Positions 31,996 to 39,441 of a stretch of DNA of 39,547 nucleotides are shown in pieces (positions within the stretch are counted from its first letter, which is position 1; each line of letters opens with the position of its first letter). The stretch covers positions 1 through 39,547 of the forward strand of contig SFLG01000010.1 in assembly GCA_004553485.1 (NCBI GenBank), given 5' to 3'. Origin of the DNA: Bacteroidales bacterium (GTDB taxonomy: Bacteria; Bacteroidota; Bacteroidia; Bacteroidales; Muribaculaceae). The translations under genes were made by a program, and so were the position numbers. A model generated the notes under the pieces. That model saw only the letters and a list, made by a program, of their open reading frames with translations, had not been told where the DNA came from and did not search any database.

Positions 31996-33207
31996 TTATC
32001 GAACGATGAATTTCGAGGCTTTGGCGCCCTGACGGCGGATGTAGAGGCCGGGAACGAGGTTGTCGCTGTTGACGCGCACGCCGTTGAGGTTGTATAATTC
32101 GACGGGAGCGTTTTCGTCATCAATGACGATTTCGGCTACGCCCGCGTCGACGGCGACGTTCTCTTTGCAGTAGAAGCGGACGCTCTCGTATTTGAAGAGG
32201 TCTTTGGCTGCTGCTTTGTCATGGGCGATGATCGTGCCGAAGTCGAGAACCGAGTTGGGGTTGTCGTCGCGTTTGTCGACATCCCAGCTGACGTCGCGGA
32301 TGAGGCCTTCGATGGCTGCTTCATGAGTTTCGGTTGTCAGGGCTGCGGCGACACCGCCGATGGTGATGTTCTGGTCTTTAATCGAAGCTTTCTTGGCAGC
32401 GTCGTCAATGTCGACAGTGATGGGATTGTCCCAACCGCTGCGGAAAGCGTTGTAGATTGTGACTTTCTTGCCGTCGCTGATTGCGTGGACGATAGTCTGC
32501 TCTTTGTCGTCTGCGTTGACTACGCCGTCGCCGTTGACGTCGCCGGGCCAGTATTCCATTTCGCCGTGGCCGAGGTAGAAGCGCGAGTTGACGCCGATTT
32601 CCATCCAGCCTACAAATTTGCCCTCGACGTCATATGCGATATAGCCCCAGATGTCGTCGGTGACGATTTTGGTGATTTTGCCGTCGTGGAGCTCGAAGGT
32701 GCCGGTGAACGGACGGTCGAGGTTGGGCTGATATTTACCGTCAACGTAGTCTACAGCTGTGAAATAGATGTCGAGACCGGGGTCGTTATAGTCGTCGGGA
32801 TCAACGTAATAGACGCAGGCGAAGCGCGAAGGAATCGAAATCGTGCCGGCGTCTTTGTCGACGTGGCCTTTGATGATGGCGTTGAGAAGGAAGAGGTAGC
32901 CGATGTTGACGTCGCCCTCTTTTTCGGCGAAGTAGTCTTCGACAATCATAGGCTGCTCATAGCAGTTGCCGAAAGGCTTGTTGCCGTCTTCGGGATTGGG
33001 GATGGGGCTGTAATACTCGAGCGCATAGCGTCCCATGACTTGCTTGTCGAGGTCGGTGATTTGGAATGCATTTTCTGACGCGGCCTTGGCGGGAGCCTTG
33101 TGGGTGATAGGCTGGTTGGCGGAAACGATGTGCCGTGCTGCGGGAGCGGCTACCATTGATGCTGCAGCTAAAGTGACTGCGAGAGCTGAAAGGTAGAATT
33201 TCTTCAT
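31996..33207 (-). CDS. Secreted protein with one dockerin-like Ca loop and C-terminal sorting-like tail
   Basis: 403 residues. A signal peptide (about 1-20, MKKFYLSALAVTLAAASMVA) is followed by a beta-rich body of unknown fold. GDVNGDGVVNADDKE (near 223-237) matches a single dockerin/EF-hand calcium loop (DxNxDGxxNxxD). True dockerins have two such repeats and I see one. The end, VELYNLNGVRVNSDNLVPG then LYIRRQGAKASKFIV, is the same tail type as in the proteins at 585 and 13320. Surface display or secretion is inferred. No enzyme motif is recognised. A TACCTTTG box at 33273-33266 is the likely promoter. Confidence 0.75.
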   Translation of the reverse strand: MKKFYLSALAVTLAAASMVAAPAARHIVSANQPITHKAPAKAASENAFQITDLDKQVMGRYALEYYSPIPNPEDGNKPFGNCYEQPMIVEDYFAEKEGDVNIGYLFLLNAIIKGHVDKDAGTISIPSRFACVYYVDPDDYNDPGLDIYFTAVDYVDGKYQPNLDRPFTGTFELHDGKITKIVTDDIWGYIAYDVEGKFVGWMEIGVNSRFYLGHGEMEYWPGDVNGDGVVNADDKEQTIVHAISDGKKVTIYNAFRSGWDNPITVDIDDAAKKASIKDQNITIGGVAAALTTETHEAAIEGLIRDVSWDVDKRDDNPNSVLDFGTIIAHDKAAAKDLFKYESVRFYCKENVAVDAGVAEIVIDDENAPVELYNLNGVRVNSDNLVPGLYIRRQGAKASKFIVR

Positions 33208-33265
33208 AAGACTAAGTGTAGCTATTGGATGAATGAAAAATGTAAGTTATCCGGAAAAACTGTCG

Positions 33266-33273
33266 CAAAGGTA
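33266..33273 (-). promoter_or_regulatory. Promoter -7 box of the gene at 31996
   Basis: TACCTTTG on the minus strand, about 58 bases before the ATG. The -33 element is not clear. Confidence 0.5.
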
Positions 33274-33360
33274 TATAACTTATTGTAAAAAGGAAATAAA
33301 AATGCAGAAAAATATTTCGCAAAGGCATAAATTTTACTAAATCGCTTCATTTTTGCAAAA

Positions 33361-33402
33361 TAAAAACGGCCGCCGCGCTTATTGCGCGCGGCAGCCGTCG
33401 GC
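33361..33402 (-). terminator. Minus-strand terminator
   Basis: GCCGCGC..GCGCGGC with extended GGC/GCC feet, followed on the minus strand by TTTTTATTTTG. It would stop transcripts entering from 33.4-33.9 kb, where only a gene remnant lies. Confidence 0.6.
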
Positions 33403-33462
33403 TTAACTGTCAAATAACCTGTTTAGTCTTTCTTTGCTTTATTGCGGTCGCATTTGTCGCGA

Positions 33463-33667
33463 TTCTTTATGCTTTGTTTGGGAAGATATTATATCTACGG
33501 TATATTCTAATTTCCTGATTGAATCTTCAGTGATTGTAGCCTCGTTTTCCGATTCTTAGCCAAAACCGTATAAAACAGCAATGGCCAAGAAAATCATTCA
33601 TCTTCTTAGCCATTGATTATACGATGTTTATAAGAGATTTATTGCTCAGTATTCGTCCTCGTTGAAA
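33463..33667. repeat. Long direct repeat, left copy, including FNEDEY remnant copy 2
   Basis: 33463-33561 (99 bp) is identical to 37505-37603. 33618-33663 matches 37604-37649 with one change. Between them this copy has 56 extra bases (33562-33617) holding a terminator hairpin (AATGGC..GGCCATT, minus strand). The right end reads, on the minus strand, FCFNEDEY then TGA. Confidence 0.9.
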
Positions 33668-33934
33668 CAAAAATAAAGCGTTGAAACACTGTATTATAAC
33701 ACAATATTGGCAAAATATGGGGTCAAATATTAGGCTATAAATGGCTGTAAAATGCCACCCGATATTCCTCCTCTATAGGAATATTTCCTCATTCCTCTGC
33801 AAAGGTAAGTAATTTATGACAATCAAATCATATTCCAATCATTCAAAAATGAGCAAACATATATTAAAATGAAAGTCGTTAAAGCCTTTAATGACCTCAA
33901 CGACCTTCATTTGTAGGGTATATGAGGTGCGTGA
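33668..33934. other. AT-rich gap with a promoter that has no gene
   Basis: TACCTTTG on the minus strand near 33808-33801 points toward the FNEDEY remnant, only about 135 bases away, with no full gene between. A three-unit 9-bp repeat (33879-33905) lies just after the stop of the lipoprotein gene. This fits an internal deletion of a former gene that left its promoter and 3' end. Confidence 0.45.
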
Positions 33935-34465
33935 TTACATATTGAAATCGACGGTTACTGTTCCATCGAAGGTATAGCGAACGTCCTCCTCGGTCGATGA
34001 ACCAAGACCCGAACCTTCCATTTTTAAATTCGAGAATTGAATTGTCATTGTTCCCTTTGATGTATTTATCGCTTTAACGACAGCGCTGCCACTAACATAA
34101 TCAGCTTCAATGTCGACTAATCCGGTATAGTAGTCGGATATGAGCGATAATTTTAGATTTTTCTTCGATATATCATCGCCGACTTTAGGGGCGTTAGCTG
34201 ATTCAAACTCAAAATCATAAGGCCAAGGCATAATAGAATTACCTTCGACTATATCAATGAAAAATCCAAAAGAGCCCGAATCGGTTGTGGAACTCCATGA
34301 GCCACTAAGTGTCATATAACCACTGATTTTGTATTTAACATCATTAATGACTATGGTATTACCGCCATCATCGGGGCCGTTTGGTTCGTCATTGCCACAA
34401 CTTGTAAGGGCAAATGACGTTGTGGTTAATAATGCCACAATAAAAAGCTTAAAATATCTTTCCAT
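33935..34465 (-). CDS. Lipoprotein, function unknown
   Basis: 176 residues. The lipobox LTSC puts the lipidated Cys at 23 after a typical lipoprotein signal (MERYFKLFIVALLTTTSFA). Asp/Asn/Gly-rich residues follow (GNDEPNGPDDGGN), a common outer-membrane export signal in Bacteroidetes. The remainder is beta-rich (SGYMTLSGSWSS, FGFFIDIVEG, GTMTIQFSNLKME, YTFDGTVTVDF), a single beta-sandwich in appearance. It lies 67 bases after the barrel protein gene and is probably co-transcribed with it. Confidence 0.8.
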   Translation of the reverse strand: MERYFKLFIVALLTTTSFALTSCGNDEPNGPDDGGNTIVINDVKYKISGYMTLSGSWSSTTDSGSFGFFIDIVEGNSIMPWPYDFEFESANAPKVGDDISKKNLKLSLISDYYTGLVDIEADYVSGSAVVKAINTSKGTMTIQFSNLKMEGSGLGSSTEEDVRYTFDGTVTVDFNM

Positions 34466-34532
34466 ATTGTATAAATTACCCTTACGAGACTATGTCATAA
34501 ATAAATTATGTTATAGCCCCATAAGTAGTTTG

Positions 34533-35105
34533 TTAGAATTTGTAAGCTATGCCTAATGAAATGGGGAGGCGGTTAAAATTTTTGATGTACTGGTATTTGA
34601 TTTCAAGATTAACTGCCAATTTATCGTTGAGGTCATACTGGCCTCCAACACCCACATTGAAGAAGAACTTATTTGCCGAACCGCTTTCCTCCTTGGTTCC
34701 ATAATCGTCTATGTCGGTTTTCCAATTGGATATATCCCCCCAGTAATTTTCGTCAAGGTCGGGAATGCCACTTGCGGTTGCTTTGCAGTGTGCATATCCG
34801 ACACCAACGAGGGGATAGATGTTGAATTTGTTTGCGACATTGAAGATGTAGTGTGCATTCACACCGATAGTCATGACATCTACACCCTTGTTTTTGAAGC
34901 CATAGTCGAACGCAGCTTCAAGGCGTATAGGATTGGTCACATTGTATTGGAACTTTGCTCCAATACCGAAGTTTGTCACTGAAGCTCCGCTTTCAAGACT
35001 GGGAGCAACACCAAGATTCAGCCCGACAGCCATGTCGCCTTTTTCTTGGGCTGATGCGCATAGCCCCATCAGAGCCGCACACGTAAAAATGAAAAATTTT
35101 TTCAT
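34533..35105 (-). CDS. Outer-membrane beta-barrel protein
   Basis: 190 residues from ATG 35105; a TTG two codons upstream is less likely. The signal peptide MKKFFIFTCAALMGLCASA is followed by about eight amphipathic strands with alternating pattern (MAVGLNLGVAP, FGIGAKFQYNV, IRLEAAFDYGF, VGVGGQYDL, LAVNLEIKYQY) and a C-terminal aromatic (LGIAYKF). This is the porin_OmpW/OMP_b-brl type. It may be a small channel or structural barrel. Its leader is about 300 nt and unusually long. Confidence 0.85.
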   Translation of the reverse strand: MKKFFIFTCAALMGLCASAQEKGDMAVGLNLGVAPSLESGASVTNFGIGAKFQYNVTNPIRLEAAFDYGFKNKGVDVMTIGVNAHYIFNVANKFNIYPLVGVGYAHCKATASGIPDLDENYWGDISNWKTDIDDYGTKEESGSANKFFFNVGVGGQYDLNDKLAVNLEIKYQYIKNFNRLPISLGIAYKF

Positions 35106-35421
35106 AATCAATTTTCATTTGCTCCTGTGACTCTGCGAAGCGGTTAGATTTGTGATTGATTGGTCAGACCCATTAAAGAAGTGGAGCCACTTTCCACTCA
35201 TTCATTGCTGTGGGCCTAGGATTCCCATGATATAAGAATAAGTATCAGCAACTCCACTTTGACTGTATGTCATGGTGAGATATTACAAGCCAAAGAGAGC
35301 GTACTTCCACTATCATTCCTTATATCAATTGTGAAATTTCCTAGGTTTCAGCAATGGAACGATGAGAAAACGCTTCCTCAATATGTCTGCTCGCCCTAAT
35401 GAGCTTGCGGTTGCAAAGTTA
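35106..35421 (-). promoter_or_regulatory. Promoter and ~300-nt leader of the barrel gene
   Basis: TAACTTTG on the minus strand at 35421-35414. The leader to 35105 contains dyads (AGTGG..CCACT around 35180-35197) and a 23-codon frame at 35202-35273. I do not recognise a riboswitch consensus. The length and separate promoter mean the barrel and lipoprotein are controlled apart from the kinase operon. Confidence 0.5.
35202..35273 (-). CDS. Possible leader peptide, 23 residues
   Basis: ATG to TGA reads MTYSQSGVADTYSYIMGIL then GPQQ. It lies inside the long leader of the barrel gene. Its composition is protein-like but the length allows chance. No similarity is recognised. Confidence 0.25.
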   Translation of the reverse strand: MTYSQSGVADTYSYIMGILGPQQ

Positions 35422-35627
35422 GCGTTTTTTTTTGAAAGTACGCTCTTAAAATAGCTTTTTTCACCTGGCGCAAGTTACGGGCAGAGTTGCTGAATAGGTG
35501 CCCGAGCCCCTCCAGGCTCTGACACTGCAAAATTACGACGCTATTCTCCTCCCCGAAAGTCCTTTTTTGTCCTTTTCAATTCTTATCTTTTTTTTCAACT
35601 TTTTTCAGCCCCTCCCTATTACATCAC
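35422..35627. other. Gap between barrel promoter and the regulator gene
   Basis: A T-rich section at 35580-35610 and short CTCC dyads (35505-35520). A minus-strand terminator for the kinase operon is not obvious. A second box-like CAAAATTA (35527-35534; TAATTTTG on the minus strand) could be another promoter toward the barrel gene. Confidence 0.35.
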
Positions 35628-36203
35628 TCACTCACGTTCTTCAACGACAAACCGTACACCTGTCTTGCTGCCGCAGACGTAGGTGCCAATGTCATCACCG
35701 CCTCGTGTCAGATGACTGAGATACAGCGGCGCATCGGCTATAATCTGCTCGACACAAAATCTGTCGCCGGCCTTCAGACGCGTGCCTTGCACCTCGATGA
35801 CTTCAAAGCGGTTATCGCCCAGGCTACGGATGCGGCATACGCGATCGGGCAGCCATGTGAGGACAACCGTGTCTCCGGTGCTAAGGTGCCGACGCACATC
35901 TATGTGCGGCTGTCCGACAGGACCGCTCTCGAAATGGTCGGTTTTCGGGCTGTCACAGAACTCCTGCCAGCTTTTCCATCCGGCATAACGGCTCAGAACA
36001 TCAAGCGTGTACCGGCGCGGTTCGACGCTCTCATCAAGGTAGCCCCAGAGCCGTTTGAGCGTGGTGGCACTGAGCAGCGTGCCTGTGCGCCGGTATATGT
36101 TTTCGCGCAGCTCGTCAAAATGACGCGATGTGACGATGGACTTCCCCAAGCTTGTTTCCACCCTTTGGAGCAAATGTTGTAAGTCGGCCTTATCTTCGTT
36201 CAT
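35628..36203 (-). CDS. Putative regulator with N-terminal helical DNA-binding-like domain
   Basis: 191 residues, soluble. The N-terminal part (about 10-82) has a pattern common to Bacteroidetes proteins: SRHFDELRENIYRRTG, LSATTLKRLWGYL, YTLDVLSRYAGW then SWQEFC. The LSATTLKRLWGYL segment looks like a recognition helix, so I read it as DNA binding. The C-terminal part (about 100-190) is beta-rich (GDTVVLTWLPDRVCRI, FEVIEVQG, LKAGDRFCVEQII). Its ATG overlaps the stop of the kinase gene (ATGA), so the two are translated together. It is a plausible substrate or partner of that kinase; this is inference. Confidence 0.65.
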   Translation of the reverse strand: MNEDKADLQHLLQRVETSLGKSIVTSRHFDELRENIYRRTGTLLSATTLKRLWGYLDESVEPRRYTLDVLSRYAGWKSWQEFCDSPKTDHFESGPVGQPHIDVRRHLSTGDTVVLTWLPDRVCRIRSLGDNRFEVIEVQGTRLKAGDRFCVEQIIADAPLYLSHLTRGGDDIGTYVCGSKTGVRFVVEERE

Positions 36204-37438
36204 TGTTGTGTGCTGTTTTTTAAATCATTGGCGATTTCATCAAAATATAATGAAAACGCAGACTCCAGATCCTGACGGTCCTGTTCGGACAATCCCTTTT
36301 GCCGTGCGATAAATGAAGTTTTAAGTGCCCTGAGCGGTATGGTGAGTTTCTGTCCGAAATATTCCTCCTCGAAATCCGGCGACTTACGGTCGATGAGATA
36401 TTGAGCGTATATGGCTCTGCATCGCGACCTGAGCTGACGCTTCAGTCCGGCAATGTGTGCATCGTGGCGCTCCGTTTCTGTTCGGTAAGACGTCTCGACG
36501 GCAAGCTCTCTCTTAATGTTAGTCAGCGAGTCGGACAGCCGCTTACGAAGCTGCTCCGCGGCTGTTCCCTGATGTCGCGCGTCCTCGCGAAGACCCGAGA
36601 GCTGCCCGTAAAGATTATCGACAGACGACCGCAAGCCCGCATTATGATAGCCTAACACAGCGATTACGCCAATTATAATAGCGGCGACAGCCGCGAGGAT
36701 GATGCGCCGTCCAAGCCGGGCGCGCCTACGCATTGCATGAAGTAACTTCGTAGCGTTGGCATATCTGTTGCCCGAGGAAGACTTACACCGGCGGGCTATC
36801 GATCCATACTCCGGATAAAGCGAGCTCATTATCACCCCCAGAGAGTAAACGTCATCAGACGTATCGGGCGTATCGGCCCGGCGCTGCCGTTCGGACGCAT
36901 AGCCCTCGGTTCCGGCCGGATATTTCAACACCGTGAAGGCATCAGTGTCGGCCAGCCCGAAATCTATGACAACCGCAGAGAGCCCGTTCTGACGCACCAT
37001 GATGTTGGACGGCTTCAAATCGCGGTGCACCACACCCTTGGAGTGTAGATAGGCAACGGCCTCCACTATTTCAAACATCAGCCGACGACGGTCATCACGC
37101 GAGAGGCTACCCTGCATAAGGGATTCCTCAAGTGTGGGCCCTTCAATCCATTCCATTATAACGCAAAGTCCGAGGCCGTCAACTTCTTCGATGCCGGAAA
37201 ACCGGACTATTCCCGGATGTGAAAGCGCCGAGAGAATCTCAAACTCCTTAAGAATCTGCTGACGCGCAAGCACATCTTCGGCCGATTCCGGATTTATCCC
37301 CTTGAGAATCCATCTGCGGCCATAGCGGGAGGCCCGGGCTATAAAAAATGAAGAACCCCTTGAAATGACCTCAGCATCTGCGAATGTCGAAGTCATTTCG
37401 GCTATAACGTCAGTATCACTCAGAAATCCGGAATTCAT
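36200..37438 (-). CDS. Eukaryotic-type Ser/Thr protein kinase with one membrane helix and external coiled coil
   Basis: 412 residues. The kinase domain (about 22-230) has the ATP lysine Lys46 (WILKGI), helix-C Glu66, catalytic loop HRDLKPSN (138-145), DFG at 159-161, a GTEGYASE P+1 loop and SDDVYSLG (194-201). All invariant residues for activity are present. The Gly-rich loop is poor (ISRGSSFFIA). A transmembrane helix lies at about 245-263. Residues 265-400 are a charged helical, partly coiled-coil region expected in the periplasm, without PASTA repeats. So the domain order is kinase, membrane, sensor. The -7 box is almost on the start codon. It is the first gene of a two-gene operon with the 35628 regulator. 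Confidence 0.9.
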   Translation of the reverse strand: MNSGFLSDTDVIAEMTSTFADAEVISRGSSFFIARASRYGRRWILKGINPESAEDVLARQQILKEFEILSALSHPGIVRFSGIEEVDGLGLCVIMEWIEGPTLEESLMQGSLSRDDRRRLMFEIVEAVAYLHSKGVVHRDLKPSNIMVRQNGLSAVVIDFGLADTDAFTVLKYPAGTEGYASERQRRADTPDTSDDVYSLGVIMSSLYPEYGSIARRCKSSSGNRYANATKLLHAMRRRARLGRRIILAAVAAIIIGVIAVLGYHNAGLRSSVDNLYGQLSGLREDARHQGTAAEQLRKRLSDSLTNIKRELAVETSYRTETERHDAHIAGLKRQLRSRCRAIYAQYLIDRKSPDFEEEYFGQKLTIPLRALKTSFIARQKGLSEQDRQDLESAFSLYFDEIANDLKNSTQQ

Positions 37439-37442
37439 GATG

Positions 37443-37450
37443 CAAAGATA
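37443..37450 (-). promoter_or_regulatory. Promoter -7 box of the kinase operon
   Basis: TATCTTTG on the minus strand ends only four bases before the ATG at 37438. Transcription starting about seven bases after the box would begin inside or at the start codon, so the mRNA is probably leaderless. Confidence 0.6.
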
Positions 37451-37504
37451 AACATTATTCTGGGTTAACGGGCCATTTTATATCGTAATTACCGCAAAAG
37501 TATG

Positions 37505-37652
37505 TTCTTTATGCTTTGTTTGGGAAGATATTATATCTACGGTATATTCTAATTTCCTGATTGAATCTTCAGTGATTGTAGCCTCGTTTTCCGATTCTTA
37601 GCCTATACGATGTTTATAAGAGATTTATTGCTCAGTATTCGTCTTCGTTTAA
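37505..37652. repeat. Long direct repeat, right copy, including FNEDEY remnant copy 3
   Basis: 99 bp identical to 33463-33561, then 46 bp matching 33618-33663. The 56-bp terminator segment of the left copy is missing here. On the minus strand the end reads NLNEDEY then TGA (stop at 37636-37634). The repeat lies between the kinase promoter and the asnA promoter. Confidence 0.9.
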
Positions 37653-37726
37653 GTTTCAACATACTAAACAACAAGCCGATGCAATTGGTTTACAAATATT
37701 AAATTTGACATTTTTATATAAATATA

Positions 37727-37756
37727 TTTGCAATTAAAACATTTTGCTTATATTTG
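37727..37756 (+). promoter_or_regulatory. asnA promoter
   Basis: TTTG at 37727-37730 and TATATTTG at 37749-37756, 18 bases apart. The ATG is 31 bases downstream. Confidence 0.75.
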
Positions 37757-37787
37757 CAACATATTTCCAAACACAAAGTTAGAAACA

Positions 37788-38822
37788 ATGTCGCTTATCA
37801 TACCAAAACGCTATAAACGCAAGCTTCTTCCCGAAACAACCGAAGTCGCCATCAAGCTCATCAAGGAAGATTTTCAGAAACGCCTCTCCGACGCGCTCTG
37901 CCTCCGTCGCGTCACGGCTCCGCTCTTTGTCCTCTCGGGCACAGGCATCAACGACGACCTCAACGGCGTCGAGAAACCCGTTTCGTTCAATATCCGCGCC
38001 CTCGACGGCCAACGCGCCGAGGTCATCCACTCGCTCGCCAAATGGAAGCGCATGAAGCTCGGCCTCTACGACATTGCCCCCGGCTTCGGGCTCTACACCG
38101 ACATGAACGCCATCCGCACCGATGAAGACCTCGACAACCTCCACTCGCTCTACGTCGACCAGTGGGACTGGGAGCGCACCATCACCGACGCCGACCGCAA
38201 CCTCGGCTTCCTCAAAGACATCGTCAGAAAAATTTACCAGGCCGTCAAAGCCACCGAGCTGATGGTCTATAAATATTTCCCGCACATCACTCCGCGCCTG
38301 CCTGAAGACATCACCTTCGTCCATGCCCAGGAGCTGCTCGAGGCCTACCCCTCGCTGTCGCCGAAAGAGCGCGAACTCGAGGCCGTCCGCCGCTACGGAG
38401 CCGTCTTTGTCATCGGCATCGGCGCCGCCCTCTCCAACGGCAAGCCCCACGACGGACGCGCACCCGACTACGACGACTGGGTCACCGAAAATGCCGACGG
38501 CTACCGCGGACTCAACGGCGACATGCTCTTCTACGACAACATCCTCGACACCTCGTTCGAACTCTCGTCGATGGGCATACGCGTCAGCCCCGACTCGCTC
38601 TCGCGCCAGCTCGACATCGCCGGCTGCCCCGACCGCAAATGGCTTCCCTTCCACCGCGACCTCCTCGCCGGCCGGTTGCCGCTGTCAGTCGGCGGAGGCA
38701 TAGGCCAGAGCCGCCTCTGCATGTACCTGTTGCAGAAAGCCCACATCGGAGAAGTCCAGGCCTCGCTCTGGCCCCCCGAACAAATCGAAGAATGCCGCCG
38801 CGCCGGCATCGAACTGCTCTGA
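37788..38822 (+). CDS. asnA: Aspartate--ammonia ligase (asparagine synthetase A)
   Basis: 344 residues from ATG 37788. The frame is open 20 codons upstream, but that part overlaps the promoter. The enzyme makes asparagine from aspartate, ammonia and ATP and is related to class II aminoacyl-tRNA synthetases. Visible motifs are VTAPLFVLSGTGINDDLNG (about 39-57), HSLAKWKR, YVDQWDWE, and the C-terminal class II motif LSVGGGIGQSRLCMYLL with GEVQASLWP. The length is normal and no residue appears missing. The GC-rich codon use matches the core genes, unlike the AT-rich module to its left. Confidence 0.96.
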   Translation: MSLIIPKRYKRKLLPETTEVAIKLIKEDFQKRLSDALCLRRVTAPLFVLSGTGINDDLNGVEKPVSFNIRALDGQRAEVIHSLAKWKRMKLGLYDIAPGFGLYTDMNAIRTDEDLDNLHSLYVDQWDWERTITDADRNLGFLKDIVRKIYQAVKATELMVYKYFPHITPRLPEDITFVHAQELLEAYPSLSPKERELEAVRRYGAVFVIGIGAALSNGKPHDGRAPDYDDWVTENADGYRGLNGDMLFYDNILDTSFELSSMGIRVSPDSLSRQLDIAGCPDRKWLPFHRDLLAGRLPLSVGGGIGQSRLCMYLLQKAHIGEVQASLWPPEQIEECRRAGIELL

Positions 38823-38973
38823 CTTTGGCGGCCAAATCCGCGCCAAATTGCCAAACAAATTCCCGCCAAATTGCCAAATTTGCACAGTGATTAAGCTGAC
38901 TACCGGATGATTTAACCTCTTGCAAAAACTCCGTAATTTTTCAATATTTATAGGTATTTTTTCTCAGGGCGGT
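38823..38973. other. Gap after asnA with CCAAATTGCC repeats
   Basis: Two copies of CGCCAAATTGCCAAA (about 38850-38880) with interspersed GGCGGCC. No clear terminator is seen; the repeats may pair weakly with the TTTGGCGG at 38822-38829. Confidence 0.4.
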
Positions 38974-39092
38974 GTGTCAAAATAGCCTGAATGTAGGGAC
39001 ATGCCTTTGGCATGTTGAACCAACCAATTGGTTTTCAGGCTTAACATCGCAAAGCGATGTCCCTACATTATTAAAATTTCACATTTTGACAC
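38974..39092. repeat. BIME/MITE-like element: two inverted GTAG-type REPs inside terminal inverted repeats
   Basis: Outer ends GTGTCAAAAT (38974-38983) and ATTTTGACAC (39083-39092) are inverted repeats. Within them AATGTAGGGACAT (38990-39002) is inverted at 39057-39069. Each side carries GTAGGGACAT, then a short hairpin with TTT or AAA loop (ATGCC/GGCAT left, ACATCGC/GCGATGT right). The centre has the palindrome AACCAATTGGTT. GTAG before the hairpin is the classical foot of RAYT-mobilised REPs, and two inverted REPs form a BIME. Confidence 0.85.
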
Positions 39093-39156
39093 AACCCCTT
39101 ATTTTTTTTCGGGTTCGCTTTGCGGAGCCGTCGGTTTTCATTTCAACTGTTATAAG

Positions 39157-39273
39157 ATGAGAAAATATTTCTACGCACTAATCATATTTAAGGTCAAGAT
39201 CTTCCGCTCCCAGATGCGTGGTGTTCGTGACCGTGATTTTTTCATCTTCCGGCTCGTCAAGCTATACGCCTGA
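39157..39273 (+). CDS. Possible 38-residue basic small protein
   Basis: ATG 39157 to TGA 39273 reads MRKYFYALIIFKVKIF then a basic, aromatic tail ending FIFRLVKLYA. No promoter box of good quality precedes it. It may be chance or a small membrane-active peptide. Confidence 0.2.
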   Translation: MRKYFYALIIFKVKIFRSQMRGVRDRDFFIFRLVKLYA

Positions 39274-39355
39274 AATTTTAACATTCCTTTTCCCCTAATT
39301 TAACAAATGCGCCGGGATTTCGGCTTGACTCCTTTATTCTACCCCGAAAGCATAC

Positions 39356-39398
39356 AAAAAGCGATTGACAAGTAATGCAATAGACTCGCCAATCGCTT
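39356..39398 (-). terminator. Terminator of the partial gene at the window end
   Basis: On the minus strand AAGCGATTG pairs with CAATCGCTT and is followed by TTTTTGTATG. It lies 44 bases after the stop codon at 39442. Confidence 0.75.
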
Positions 39399-39441
39399 AA
39401 TTATCTGGTTGTTTTTATCTTAAAATCGGGCGGATTTTATA

